Source: Clostridia bacterium
GTDB taxonomy: Bacteria > Bacillota_A > Clostridia > Christensenellales > CAG-138
NCBI GenBank assembly: GCA_017459315.1
Contig: JAFUDD010000474.1
Coordinates: 1 to 5,069 of the forward strand
Length of the DNA: 5,069 nucleotides
Direction: 5' to 3'
Numbering within the stretch: position 1 is the stretch's first letter; the number at the start of each line of letters is the position of its first letter. Under the pieces are notes generated by a model, which had not been told where the DNA came from, ran no database searches, and saw only the letters and a program-made list of their open reading frames with translations. This document shows positions 1 through 4,571 of this stretch, piece by piece. A program made the translations under genes and the position numbers.

Positions 1-1132
1 ACAGTTCTGTGCGCTCGGATTGGAGTTTTTCCAATCGTTCTGTCAGCGTTTTCTGTAATGCCTGCACCTGTTCGCCGGTATCGAGCTTGTATCGGTTCAG
101 AAACTTGGCTTGTTCCGACAGCGCATCCAGATGGCGCAAGTCCTCTTTCAGAACGAACGGATAGGATTGCTTCGGATGGCTGTTTGCTTCCCGCAGTTTA
201 CGCAGATAGAAGAAATACAGCGTCCGCAGTCCTTTCCAAGTGATCTTCGATAGTCGGAAATCACCCTGTATTGTGTACCGCTTTGTTGGCTTCTTTGGCT
301 GCCGTGGTTCTACCTCTGGGTATCGGTGCCGTAGAATCCGTTGCCGGATCGCCGTTTCTGTGTATCCTTTTCCGAGCGATTGCAGTCGTACAAACCGCTG
401 CATACCGAGTGCCTTGATCCTTAGAAAGCTGCCGCGCTGCTCAAAGATGTAGCGCTTCTTTTTCATGGCGGCGTAGAACTGCTCCATGGTCATGCTGTAC
501 CGGATGGCATAATCCATATCCTCCCGAATGATCGAACGCCATGTCTGCTCACCGGCACGCTCCGCCTGCCATTCCGAAATATGCTTTCTCGGATTCTTCT
601 CCGGCTGTGCAATCACCGACAGTCCGTACTCTCTGCAAAGTCGATCCGATACTTCCCGCATCTGCCGGTAACTTGCCTTGCAAGCATTGAACTTCCGTCC
701 GTAGAGCGATACCGAATTGACGACAAAGTGCGAATGGATATGTGCCTTATCAAGATGCGTTGCCACAATCACCTGGTGATCGGGCCATAGCTCCTGTGCC
801 AGTTTCAGTCCGATCTCATGCGCAACCTCCGGCGTCACTTCGCCCGGTTTGAAGCTCTGGTAGCCGTGGAAGGCAAGAATGCCGTCCTCCTTTCCGAACT
901 GCCGTTTGGTCATCTGCATCTCCTCTCGGGCGGTGTCCGGCATACAGTTCCAACCGGAAACATAATACTGTTTCTCCGTCTTGGCGTCGTTCATAGCGTA
1001 ATCCATTACATCCCGCATGGACTGGTAATCGATCGAATTCCATTCTTGATTGGCAGTCTTTTCCTCGTCCTCTGCGTATTGGAGAACGTGTCCGAGACGG
1101 CTTTTAACCGCCCATATCTTCGTCGTCGCCAT
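1..1132 (-). CDS. Relaxase/mobilization nuclease (MobA/VirD2-like), N-terminal 377 residues, runs off the left edge
   Basis: The minus strand is open without a stop from the ATG at 1132 to the window edge. The protein nicks oriT and leads the transferred DNA strand during conjugative mobilisation. It begins MATTKIWAVKSRLGHVL, followed by Tyr19 in a Y-A-E-D-E-E-K-T context, the usual place of the catalytic tyrosine in this family. A GYQSFKPGEVTPE segment lies at about residues 90-102. The metal-binding motif H126-LDKA-H131-I-H133-S-H135-FVVNSV is complete. Residues after about 170 are basic and rich in Arg/Lys/Gln, as in the linker and C-terminal part of such relaxases. The start is supported by GGAG (1140-1143) seven bases upstream. 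The first 29 bases overlap the end of mobC, implying translational coupling. Family members are commonly 400-600 aa, so the C-terminal part is missing from the window. The relaxase family is very likely; the exact MOB subgroup is not determined. Confidence 0.94.
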   Translation of the reverse strand, partial: MATTKIWAVKSRLGHVLQYAEDEEKTANQEWNSIDYQSMRDVMDYAMNDAKTEKQYYVSGWNCMPDTAREEMQMTKRQFGKEDGILAFHGYQSFKPGEVTPEVAHEIGLKLAQELWPDHQVIVATHLDKAHIHSHFVVNSVSLYGRKFNACKASYRQMREVSDRLCREYGLSVIAQPEKNPRKHISEWQAERAGEQTWRSIIREDMDYAIRYSMTMEQFYAAMKKKRYIFEQRGSFLRIKALGMQRFVRLQSLGKGYTETAIRQRILRHRYPEVEPRQPKKPTKRYTIQGDFRLSKITWKGLRTLYFFYLRKLREANSHPKQSYPFVLKEDLRHLDALSEQAKFLNRYKLDTGEQVQALQKTLTERLEKLQSERTEL

Positions 1133-1457
1133 GCATTTTCTCCGGTAGCAGGATCGCTTTCTGAATCTCCGGGATCGCTGCTTTGAGTTCCTGCGCGTTC
1201 TTTGCGTATTCTTCTTTCAGATAGAAACCGGTCTTATTCGCCCTCGCCGCGATCTGATTCATGCTGTTTCCGATCGCCTGCAGCTGACGGATCATACCGT
1301 GATAATCCGCCGGTGGCAGTTCCTTCGGTACATATCCTTGGATCAGAAATCGCAGGTATGCCGCGATGGACAGTCCGCATTTCTTGGCATTTCTTTTGAG
1401 AAGATCGTGTTCTTCGTCGTTGACGCGGAACAGAATCTGGTTGTTTCGTTTTAACAT
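1104..1457 (-). CDS. mobC: MobC-family relaxosome accessory protein
   Basis: This 117-aa protein should bind oriT DNA and help the relaxase open and nick it. Residues 5-41 (NNQILFRVNDEEHDLL... and an LSIAAYLRFLIQG helix) look like a ribbon-helix-helix domain: a short beta strand followed by two helices. Residues 57-74 (RQLQAIGNSMNQIAARAN) are the hallmark of MobC proteins (mobilisation protein family), and the tail is charged and acidic (HGDDEDMGG). The start is fixed by a perfect AGGAGG six bases upstream, and the length is typical of the family. The gene overlaps the relaxase start by 29 bases, so the two are co-translated, the standard mobC-relaxase pair of Firmicutes mobilisable elements. 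A tiny ORF ends ten bases upstream, with its TAG forming the beginning of the TAGGAGG ribosome site. Confidence 0.92.
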   Translation of the reverse strand: MLKRNNQILFRVNDEEHDLLKRNAKKCGLSIAAYLRFLIQGYVPKELPPADYHGMIRQLQAIGNSMNQIAARANKTGFYLKEEYAKNAQELKAAIPEIQKAILLPEKMHGDDEDMGG

Positions 1458-1463
1458 TGTTTT

Positions 1464-1469
1464 CCTCCT
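1464..1469 (-). promoter_or_regulatory. Ribosome binding site of mobC
   Basis: AGGAGG on the minus strand, six bases (AAAACA) before the ATG at 1457. It decides the mobC start. Its first bases are also part of the TAG stop of the upstream tiny ORF, a layout that would favour translational coupling if that ORF is translated. Confidence 0.85.
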
Positions 1470-1641
1470 AATGAATGGTTTTGTTTGGTAGGGTGTTGCG
1501 TTGGGGTTTAAGGGTCTCCCTTACGGACGGATTGTGATATCGCAATCCAATGCTGGTTCTCCCCTGACAGATCAAATACGTTCTTTTTTCTTCGGGGAGG
1601 AAGCCGACACAAAAAGTGATATCATTTTTGAGGTTCTTCAT
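1468..1641 (-). CDS. Possible 57-aa small protein directly upstream of mobC (unrecognised)
   Basis: I do not recognise this ORF. It reads MKNLKNDITFCVGF... and ends ...LPNKTIH, stopping at a TAG built into the mobC ribosome site. Its first 27 residues match the 28-aa ORF immediately upstream (NLKND-x-TF-x3-F-x4-KR-x3-ICQG): 14 of 25 aligned residues are identical with no gaps, and the conserved Thr, Phe, Lys and Gly codons differ only at the third base (ACT/ACC, TTT/TTC, AAA/AAG, GGG/GGA). That pattern suggests both were once selected as protein. Its ATG overlaps the TGA of the upstream ORF as ATGA. Against it: no separate ribosome site is visible, and the C-terminal half covers the inverted repeats proposed here as oriT, so this half may be conserved as DNA rather than protein. 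Confidence 0.4.
   Translation of the reverse strand: MKNLKNDITFCVGFLPEEKRTYLICQGRTSIGLRYHNPSVRETLKPQRNTLPNKTIH
1509..1546 (-). other. Candidate origin of transfer (oriT) upstream of mobC
   Basis: TAAGGG-TCT-CCCTTA at 1509-1523 is a perfect 6-bp inverted repeat. Seven bases away lies ATTGTGATATCGCAAT (1531-1546), a palindrome with one non-Watson-Crick pair. Read on the minus strand, the palindrome comes first, followed by TAAGGGAGACCCTTA. This resembles the arrangement of IncQ/pGO1-type origins, where a hairpin precedes TAAGTGCGCCCT and the nick falls after CCCT (from memory of those origins). The location about 50-90 bp upstream of mobC-relaxase is where an oriT is expected. The nick position is inference. 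Confidence 0.45.
1562..1636. repeat. Tandem duplication, copy 1 (period 80 bp)
   Basis: CCCTGACAGAT at 1562-1572 and TATCATTTTTGAGGTTC ending at 1636 recur exactly 80 bases downstream in the same order. The sequence between is about half to two thirds identical and has no gaps. The minus strand encodes the NLKND...ICQG peptide repeat. Confidence 0.75.
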
Positions 1642-1724
1642 CCCTGACAGATAGAATCCAATCTCTTAATTGCAAGGTCGAAATCAGCGTTGAAGGTGCT
1701 ATCATTTTTGAGGTTCCGATACAT
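1638..1724 (-). CDS. Possible 28-aa ORF, paralogous copy of the downstream small ORF
   Basis: It reads MYRNLKNDSTFNADFDLAIK then RLDSICQG, and its TGA overlaps the ATG of the next ORF (ATGA). It aligns residue for residue with the start of the 57-aa ORF. The ribosome site is weak (AAGAAAAG immediately before ATG). The frame is open for only about seven codons upstream (HDFYCKKS) before a TAG, so the start could lie slightly earlier. It may be a real short coupled ORF, a decayed half of a tandem duplication, or a leader. No function is assigned. Confidence 0.3.
   Translation of the reverse strand: MYRNLKNDSTFNADFDLAIKRLDSICQG
1642..1716. repeat. Tandem duplication, copy 2 (period 80 bp)
   Basis: Second copy of the 80-bp duplication: CCCTGACAGAT at 1642-1652 and TATCATTTTTGAGGTTC ending at 1716. 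Divergence is concentrated in the middle of the unit. The two conserved ends correspond to the ICQG end and the NLKND start of the minus-strand peptide. Confidence 0.75.
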
Positions 1725-1766
1725 ACTTTTCTTGCAGTAGAAATCGTGCTATTCTGATCGGGAGGC

Positions 1767-1795
1767 GTGCGGGAAGGGAGATTCCCTCCCCGCGC
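1767..1795. other. GC-rich stem-loop between parB and the small ORFs
   Basis: GTGCGGGAAGGG (1767-1778) faces CCCTCCCCGCGC (1784-1795) across a 5-base loop. The 12-bp stem has one mismatch and one G-T pair. Neither side carries a T tract, so it is not a classical intrinsic terminator. It could attenuate or process the transcript between parB and mobC. The 1725-1898 stretch otherwise shows no gene I would call. Confidence 0.5.
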
Positions 1796-1898
1796 CGTGT
1801 ACCCCTTGGATCGCCATGCCGAAGCGGAAGTTGTAGTTCCTTTGTTCATGCTTCCCGGCACTTACGGAACCGTGCTCCGTTTCGCATGGCTTCTTCCG

Positions 1899-2921
1899 TC
1901 AACGCTCCATCTGCCGTTCGCGCTTTTTCTTCAGTTCCAACAGTTCCAGCGCCTTGACAATCGCTTCGATCATCTGTGCCGGTGTTGCGTCACTTCTGAA
2001 GAATCGTTCGATCTCGGTCATAGGGATCGTGAGCTTCTCGGCTGCCTTGCCTTTATTGCCGGAAAGCACCTGCAGCGGCGTATCCTCGGTGAACTCGTCC
2101 TCGTCGTGCAGCCGTCGGAGCTTCTTAGCCTGCGTCTGCGACGGGATCGACTGTTCGGATTCGATTGCGGTCTGCACCGCTTCCTGTTCCTTTTTCGACA
2201 GGTAGGAGAGCTCCACCGCCGTCGTTGTGCCGAGCTTTCCGCGGTCTACCATATCCAGCAGTGGCTGGATCAGCTTCGTCAGTCGGATCATGCGGCGCAC
2301 ATTCCGGTCGCTCTCGTCGTTCTCTTTGCCGATCTGCTCCGTTGTGCGTCCGGCAGACGGGACAACTTGTCCCGCGCGCAGGTGCTTCAATGCGTCGTCG
2401 CGCATCTTATATGCAAACGCCTTTTCGCTCGGCAGAATGTGCTCCCGCTGCCGGTTGGCATCCACCATGGCGAGCGTCGCCTGATCGTCGTCGAGACTGC
2501 GAACGATCGCAGGGATCGTTTCAATGCCGAGCTCCTTACAGACCGCCATTCGACGGTGACCGGAGAGCATCTCAAAGCCGTCTCCCTTCGGGCGGAGCAG
2601 CACCGGTTCGAGAACGCCGTTCAATGCAACGCTTGCTTTAAGCTCAACCATTGCCGCATCTGCTTCGACACGGAACGGATGATTCTCGAACGGCTGGATC
2701 TGATCGAGCCTGATTGCTGTTACGGTTTCCTTGACGGGCTTGCCCTTGCTCGGCTTGGGTTCCGTCACGGTGAGCTGTTTCTTTTCCGTAGAGATCGTTG
2801 TAACGGGTTCTTCTGTCACTTTCGTTTCAGCCATTGCTGGTGTTGTCTGTTCACTGGTCGAAGCCGCTTTCTTAATCTCTACCGGTTCGACAGCGGTATT
2901 GTTTTTCTGCTGCTTGCTCAT
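1899..2921 (-). CDS. ParB/RepB/Spo0J-family DNA-binding protein
   Basis: This 340-aa protein belongs to the ParB-like partition and regulator family. Residues 1-66 are a low-complexity Ser/Thr/Glu/Lys-rich tail without predicted fold. Residues 67-160 form the ParB N-terminal domain (IRLDQIQPFENHPFR..., ALNGVLEPVLLRP, then the GHRRMAVCKELG box with GHRR at 121-124, and DANRQRE at 154-160), the nucleotide-binding and clamp part of the family. Residues 163-225 form the helix-turn-helix region (SEKAFAYKMRDDAL... to RRMIRLTKL). The C-terminal end is a charged helix suited to dimerisation. The start is fixed by a perfect GGAGGTGA seven bases upstream and by ATGA overlap with the HTH gene. No ParA gene is in the window, so a role as regulator or stability factor of the element is as likely as chromosome-style partition. 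A palindromic repeat of the flanking region lies inside the gene (residues 183-188). Confidence 0.9.
   Translation of the reverse strand: MSKQQKNNTAVEPVEIKKAASTSEQTTPAMAETKVTEEPVTTISTEKKQLTVTEPKPSKGKPVKETVTAIRLDQIQPFENHPFRVEADAAMVELKASVALNGVLEPVLLRPKGDGFEMLSGHRRMAVCKELGIETIPAIVRSLDDDQATLAMVDANRQREHILPSEKAFAYKMRDDALKHLRAGQVVPSAGRTTEQIGKENDESDRNVRRMIRLTKLIQPLLDMVDRGKLGTTTAVELSYLSKKEQEAVQTAIESEQSIPSQTQAKKLRRLHDEDEFTEDTPLQVLSGNKGKAAEKLTIPMTEIERFFRSDATPAQMIEAIVKALELLELKKKRERQMER
2357..2375 (-). repeat. 19-bp palindrome copy inside parB
   Basis: Minus strand GCGGGACAAGTTGTCCCGT, a member of the GCGGGAC-N5-GTCCCGC family otherwise found upstream of the operon. It matches the reverse of the copy at 3805-3823 at 17 of 19 bases. 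In the protein it encodes A-G-Q-V-V-P (residues 183-188), in the linker next to the HTH region, and keeps the frame. Confidence 0.75.
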
Positions 2922-3127
2922 GCTTCGCTCACCTCCGGCAGGTCTTTCAGCCAGGCAAGGAATGCATCCCGCGGGATCAGGATTCGTTTACCGATCCGCT
3001 TGGAGGGGAATCCCTTGCTGTGGCTCAGGTTGTATGCGCCGACCCGGGAGATCCCGAGGAACGCCGCCATCTCCTCTACGCTCAGCGTAAAGGGTAACTC
3101 TTGTGTATTTGTGTATGTAGGTTTCAT
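2918..3127 (-). CDS. Small helix-turn-helix (excisionase/MerR-like) DNA-binding protein
   Basis: This 69-aa protein has an HTH domain at about residues 14-60: TLSVEEMAAFLGISRVGAYN is the helix-turn-helix, followed by the wing-like segment GFPSKRIGKRILIPRDAFLAWL. This is the common HTH_17/excisionase-type layout seen in small regulators of integrative elements, which either direct recombination or repress an operon. I chose the ATG at 3127 because it gives the typical length and has AAAGGA at 3139-3144, although the spacing of 11 bases is long. An in-frame ATG at 3259 would add 44 residues without domain features. The gene overlaps the parB start by four bases (ATGA) and heads the parB-mobC-relaxase group. 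It may act on the repeats upstream. Whether it is a regulator or a recombination directionality factor cannot be decided, since no integrase is in view. Confidence 0.85.
   Translation of the reverse strand: MKPTYTNTQELPFTLSVEEMAAFLGISRVGAYNLSHSKGFPSKRIGKRILIPRDAFLAWLKDLPEVSEA
2929..2936 (-). promoter_or_regulatory. Ribosome binding site of the parB-like gene
   Basis: GGAGGTGA on the minus strand, fully complementary to the 16S rRNA tail, seven bases before the ATG at 2921. It lies inside the end of the HTH gene, so the two are coupled. Confidence 0.85.
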
Positions 3128-3138
3128 GTGATTCGATT

Positions 3139-3144
3139 TCCTTT
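3139..3144 (-). promoter_or_regulatory. Ribosome binding site of the HTH gene
   Basis: AAAGGA on the minus strand, 11 bases before the ATG at 3127. It is the only purine-rich site that suits this start and supports the 69-aa form over the 113-aa extension. Confidence 0.55.
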
Positions 3145-3210
3145 CGTGGTCCGTGTAGTGGGTTCTTCTCACCTCGGCGTCCCGAAGCGGCAACGGTCTC
3201 GTTTCCTTGA

Positions 3211-3336
3211 TCAGGGGAAACGGTATATCTGCACCGGCGGTCTCTCTTGCCGGTTGCATGCAAAGTCCTTTTTAGTGAAATCTTTACCGATCGAAGGAAT
3301 GGCTTTTCGCTTCTTCGCAGCGTGTACCTCTCTCAT
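3211..3336 (-). CDS. Possible 41-aa basic small protein in the operon leader (unrecognised)
   Basis: It reads MREVHAAKKRKAIPSIGKDF then TKKDFACNRQ and ends IYRFP. The peptide is strongly basic, with nine Lys/Arg in the first 23 residues. Its ATG overlaps the TGA of an eight-codon leader (ATGA), the same coupling style as the HTH-parB junction. It stops 83 bases before the HTH start. No family is recognised. It may be a genuine small DNA-binding protein, a regulatory leader ORF or chance. The only support is the coupled start and the position at the head of the operon. Confidence 0.3.
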   Translation of the reverse strand: MREVHAAKKRKAIPSIGKDFTKKDFACNRQERPPVQIYRFP

Positions 3337-3359
3337 ACCCATTGTGAAAAATCGTACAT
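3333..3359 (-). CDS. Possible eight-residue leader peptide
   Basis: MYDFSQWV, starting at 3359 with AGGA five bases upstream (a good ribosome site, GCAGGAAAGAAATG) and ending in a TGA that overlaps the ATG of the 41-aa ORF. Such a short ORF with a strong ribosome site at the start of an operon could couple or attenuate translation. It may also be chance. Confidence 0.25.
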   Translation of the reverse strand: MYDFSQWV

Positions 3360-3409
3360 TTCTTTCCTGCAAATCGGTTATTGTTCATAAATCTTTCATT
3401 TGTGGCTTT

Positions 3410-3432
3410 CGATATTCAGTTTTCAAGGTGCT
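3410..3432 (-). repeat. AGCACCTTGAAAACTG element, copy nearer the operon
   Basis: Minus strand AGCACCTTGAAAACTG followed by AATATCG, matching the copy at 3948-3970 at 21 of 23 bases. The TTGAAAACTGAATA core resembles the motif found in Firmicutes rRNA operon leaders and spacers (family knowledge). It lies about 50 bases upstream of the possible leader peptide. Confidence 0.65.
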
Positions 3433-3517
3433 TCTGCTAACTGTCTCTCTACTTTCTTTGGGGAGAATTCTCGCGTTTTTGATTCGTGAACTTTCTATTA
3501 CGGTTTAATTGTCCTGT

Positions 3518-3536
3518 GCGGGACACCGCGTCCCGC
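3518..3536. repeat. 19-bp palindrome, copy 1
   Basis: GCGGGACACCGCGTCCCGC: 7-bp perfect arms around a 5-base centre. A TGTCC half-site just to the left (3512 on) can pair alternatively with GGGACA. Confidence 0.75.
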
Positions 3537-3543
3537 GATGCCC

Positions 3544-3603
3544 TTCACTGTACATTGGGTAATTTTTTCTGAAAATGTTTCACTTTTTTTGTAAATATTT
3601 TTA
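3544..3603. repeat. 100-bp-spaced repeat, core 1
   Basis: Starts TTCACTGTACATTGGGTAAT and continues into T/A-rich sequence ending TAAATATTTTT. The CACTGTACATTG part (3546-3557) is identical in all three cores. The later half has diverged from cores 2 and 3. Confidence 0.75.
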
Positions 3604-3640
3604 GTGTCTTGTATCCTTCGTTGCCGTCGCCTGCAACGCC

Positions 3641-3700
3641 CTCTCACTGTACATTGGGTAATTTTTTTGCGAATTGCCGGAACTTTTTTCATATATTTTC
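3641..3700. repeat. 100-bp-spaced repeat, core 2
   Basis: CTCTCACTGTACATTGGGTA, then a T run, GCGAATTGCCGGAACTTT and TATATTTTC. CACTGTACATTG starts at 3645, 99 bases after core 1. Confidence 0.8.
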
Positions 3701-3740
3701 TTGGCAGGCATCTTGTTGGCGGTTTCTCCAATCACATTGC

Positions 3741-3801
3741 CTCTCACTGTACATTGTTGAATTTTTCCGCGAACTGCCGGAACTTTCTAAAATATATTTT
3801 C
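3741..3801. repeat. 100-bp-spaced repeat, core 3
   Basis: CTCTCACTGTACATTGTTGA, then GCGAACTGCCGGAACTTT and TATATTTTC. It starts exactly 100 bases after core 2 and is closely similar to it over 60 bases. Confidence 0.8.
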
Positions 3802-3804
3802 TAT

Positions 3805-3823
3805 GCGGGACATCTTGTCCCGC
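3805..3823. repeat. 19-bp palindrome, copy 2
   Basis: GCGGGACATCTTGTCCCGC: 8-bp perfect arms around TCT. It lies at the end of the third 100-bp repeat core. Confidence 0.8.
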
Positions 3824-3885
3824 GGGATTCTTTCCGTTCTCATGACCGCTGTGGTTCCTGTGCTGCTACGCACCACGTTGTCGCA

Positions 3886-3900
3886 GCGGGCTGTGCCCGC
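3886..3900. other. GC stem-loop
   Basis: GCGGGC-TGT-GCCCGC, a perfect 6-bp stem with a 3-base loop, with TTG and CAA flanks that extend it loosely. No T tract on either side. Confidence 0.5.
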
Positions 3901-3947
3901 AACCTTGCTATGTAGCCCGGTTGATTGCTGTATTTACGACGGTAGAA

Positions 3948-3970
3948 CGGTATGCAGTTTTCAAGGTGCT
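3948..3970 (-). repeat. AGCACCTTGAAAACTG element, distal copy
   Basis: Minus strand AGCACCTTGAAAACTG followed by CATACCG, same orientation as the copy at 3410-3432 and 538 bases away. It is directly preceded on that strand by the hairpin at 3971-3994. Confidence 0.65.
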
Positions 3971-3994
3971 GAGGGGTTCAGAAATTTACCCCTC
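3971..3994. other. Stem-loop beside the distal AGCACCTTGAAAACTG element
   Basis: GAGGGGT (3971-3977) and ACCCCTC (3988-3994) are perfect 7-bp arms around a 10-base loop. On the minus strand it comes immediately before AGCACCTTGAAAACTG. Confidence 0.55.
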
Positions 3995-4112
3995 CATATA
4001 TCAACCCCCCCACGCAAGTGCTCAAACCGACAATTATTTTTGTAAAGTCTTGAAAATCGTCGAAATTTTACGTTTCGTCGTGAATAATGCTGCGCCGTTT
4101 TTCTTATTTCGC

Positions 4113-4135
4113 ACGCGGGACACCGTGTCCCGCGT
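4113..4135. repeat. 19-bp palindrome, copy 3 (extended arms)
   Basis: Arms ACGCGGGACAC (4113-4123) and GTGTCCCGCGT (4125-4135) are perfect 11-bp inverted repeats around a single base. This is the longest and most perfect member. It lies 23 bases before the decayed fourth repeat core. Confidence 0.8.
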
Positions 4136-4155
4136 CTCTGGTTCTTGCATGGTTT

Positions 4156-4217
4156 CTCACTGTCTTATGCCGAATTTTTCGATGCCGTGACCTTAAAAAG
4201 TATGTAAAAAATTTGTA
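4156..4217. repeat. Decayed fourth copy of the repeat core
   Basis: CTCACTGT, then GAATTTTTCGATGCCG and an A/T-rich end (TATGTAAAAAATTTG). The order of blocks is the same as in cores 2 and 3, but with several substitutions and no CATTG. It follows palindrome copy 3. Confidence 0.45.
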
Positions 4218-4269
4218 GCAGTCGTTTTCGTCCCTCTGTTTTCATGTACGTTCACCCTGCGTTTTGCCG

Positions 4270-4348
4270 GAGAAAAGAAAAAGCACCGTACAAAATGAAT
4301 CAAGACGGATATTGCTATCCATTCTCAATCCAATTTCGTACGGTGCTT
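4270..4348 (-). terminator. Long hairpin with T-rich tail, minus-strand terminator or structured RNA
   Basis: AAGCACCGTAC (4281-4291) and GTACGGTGCTT (4338-4348) are perfect 11-bp arms. On the minus-strand RNA the stem continues through a G-U pair and four A-U pairs to 16 bp. It closes with GGATA-GCAA-TATCC at the tip, with a partly paired section between. The minus strand continues from the stem as TTTCTTTTC (4280-4272), fitting an intrinsic terminator. The loop section is longer than in a usual terminator. Confidence 0.55.
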
Positions 4349-4511
4349 GGTGGTTTTTCAGTCCTTACGGATCCTGCCCCGCTTGCTCGATTAGAAATCG
4401 TTTTTCAGTATTCAGTTTTTCATCGGAAACAGCTCTTACAGTTCCTCCCGACAACATGATTGTAACCGCTCTTTTTCTCAAATGCAAGAACTTTGTTTTT
4501 CATTTAGACCC

Positions 4512-4533
4512 TAAGTCCAAATTCTTGGACTTA
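4512..4533. repeat. 22-bp palindrome (possible operator)
   Basis: TAAGTCCAA-ATTC-TTGGACTTA, perfect 9-bp arms with a 4-base centre. No T tract follows on either side, so it looks more like a protein binding site than a terminator. Apart from this site I see nothing in 4349-4571. Confidence 0.5.
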
Positions 4534-4571
4534 CCCTCTATGCGTTCTGCAATGTTCCCGCAAAACTATGA

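Noticed and set aside
818..1186. Plus-strand open frame of 122 codons and a minus-strand one (816-1043)
   Set aside because: Both lie across the relaxase and mobC coding sequence in other frames. The relaxase motifs (three histidines, catalytic tyrosine) settle the true frame.
1622..1861. 79-aa minus-strand frame after parB
   Set aside because: It starts at GTG without a ribosome site and runs through the GC stem-loop in another frame than the duplicated NLKND peptides, which show synonymous divergence.
1767..3131. 454-aa open frame on the plus strand opposite the parB-like gene
   Set aside because: It is the antisense shadow of a convincing ParB gene. The product is rich in Arg, Cys and Phe with no domain, and it has no ribosome site at its start.
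2918..3259. Longer 113-aa version of the HTH protein
   Set aside because: The extra 44 residues show no domain and have no ribosome site. The 69-aa start at 3127 has a purine-rich site and a family-typical length.
3498..3915. Open frames on both strands across the 100-bp repeats, with repeated peptides such as ITQCTV or SHCTL
   Set aside because: The peptide repeats only reflect the DNA repeat. The 99-100 bp period shifts the frame between copies and there are no ribosome sites.
3540..4217. CRISPR array
   Set aside because: Cores are about 60 bp, only three are well conserved, spacers are not uniform, and no cas gene is present.
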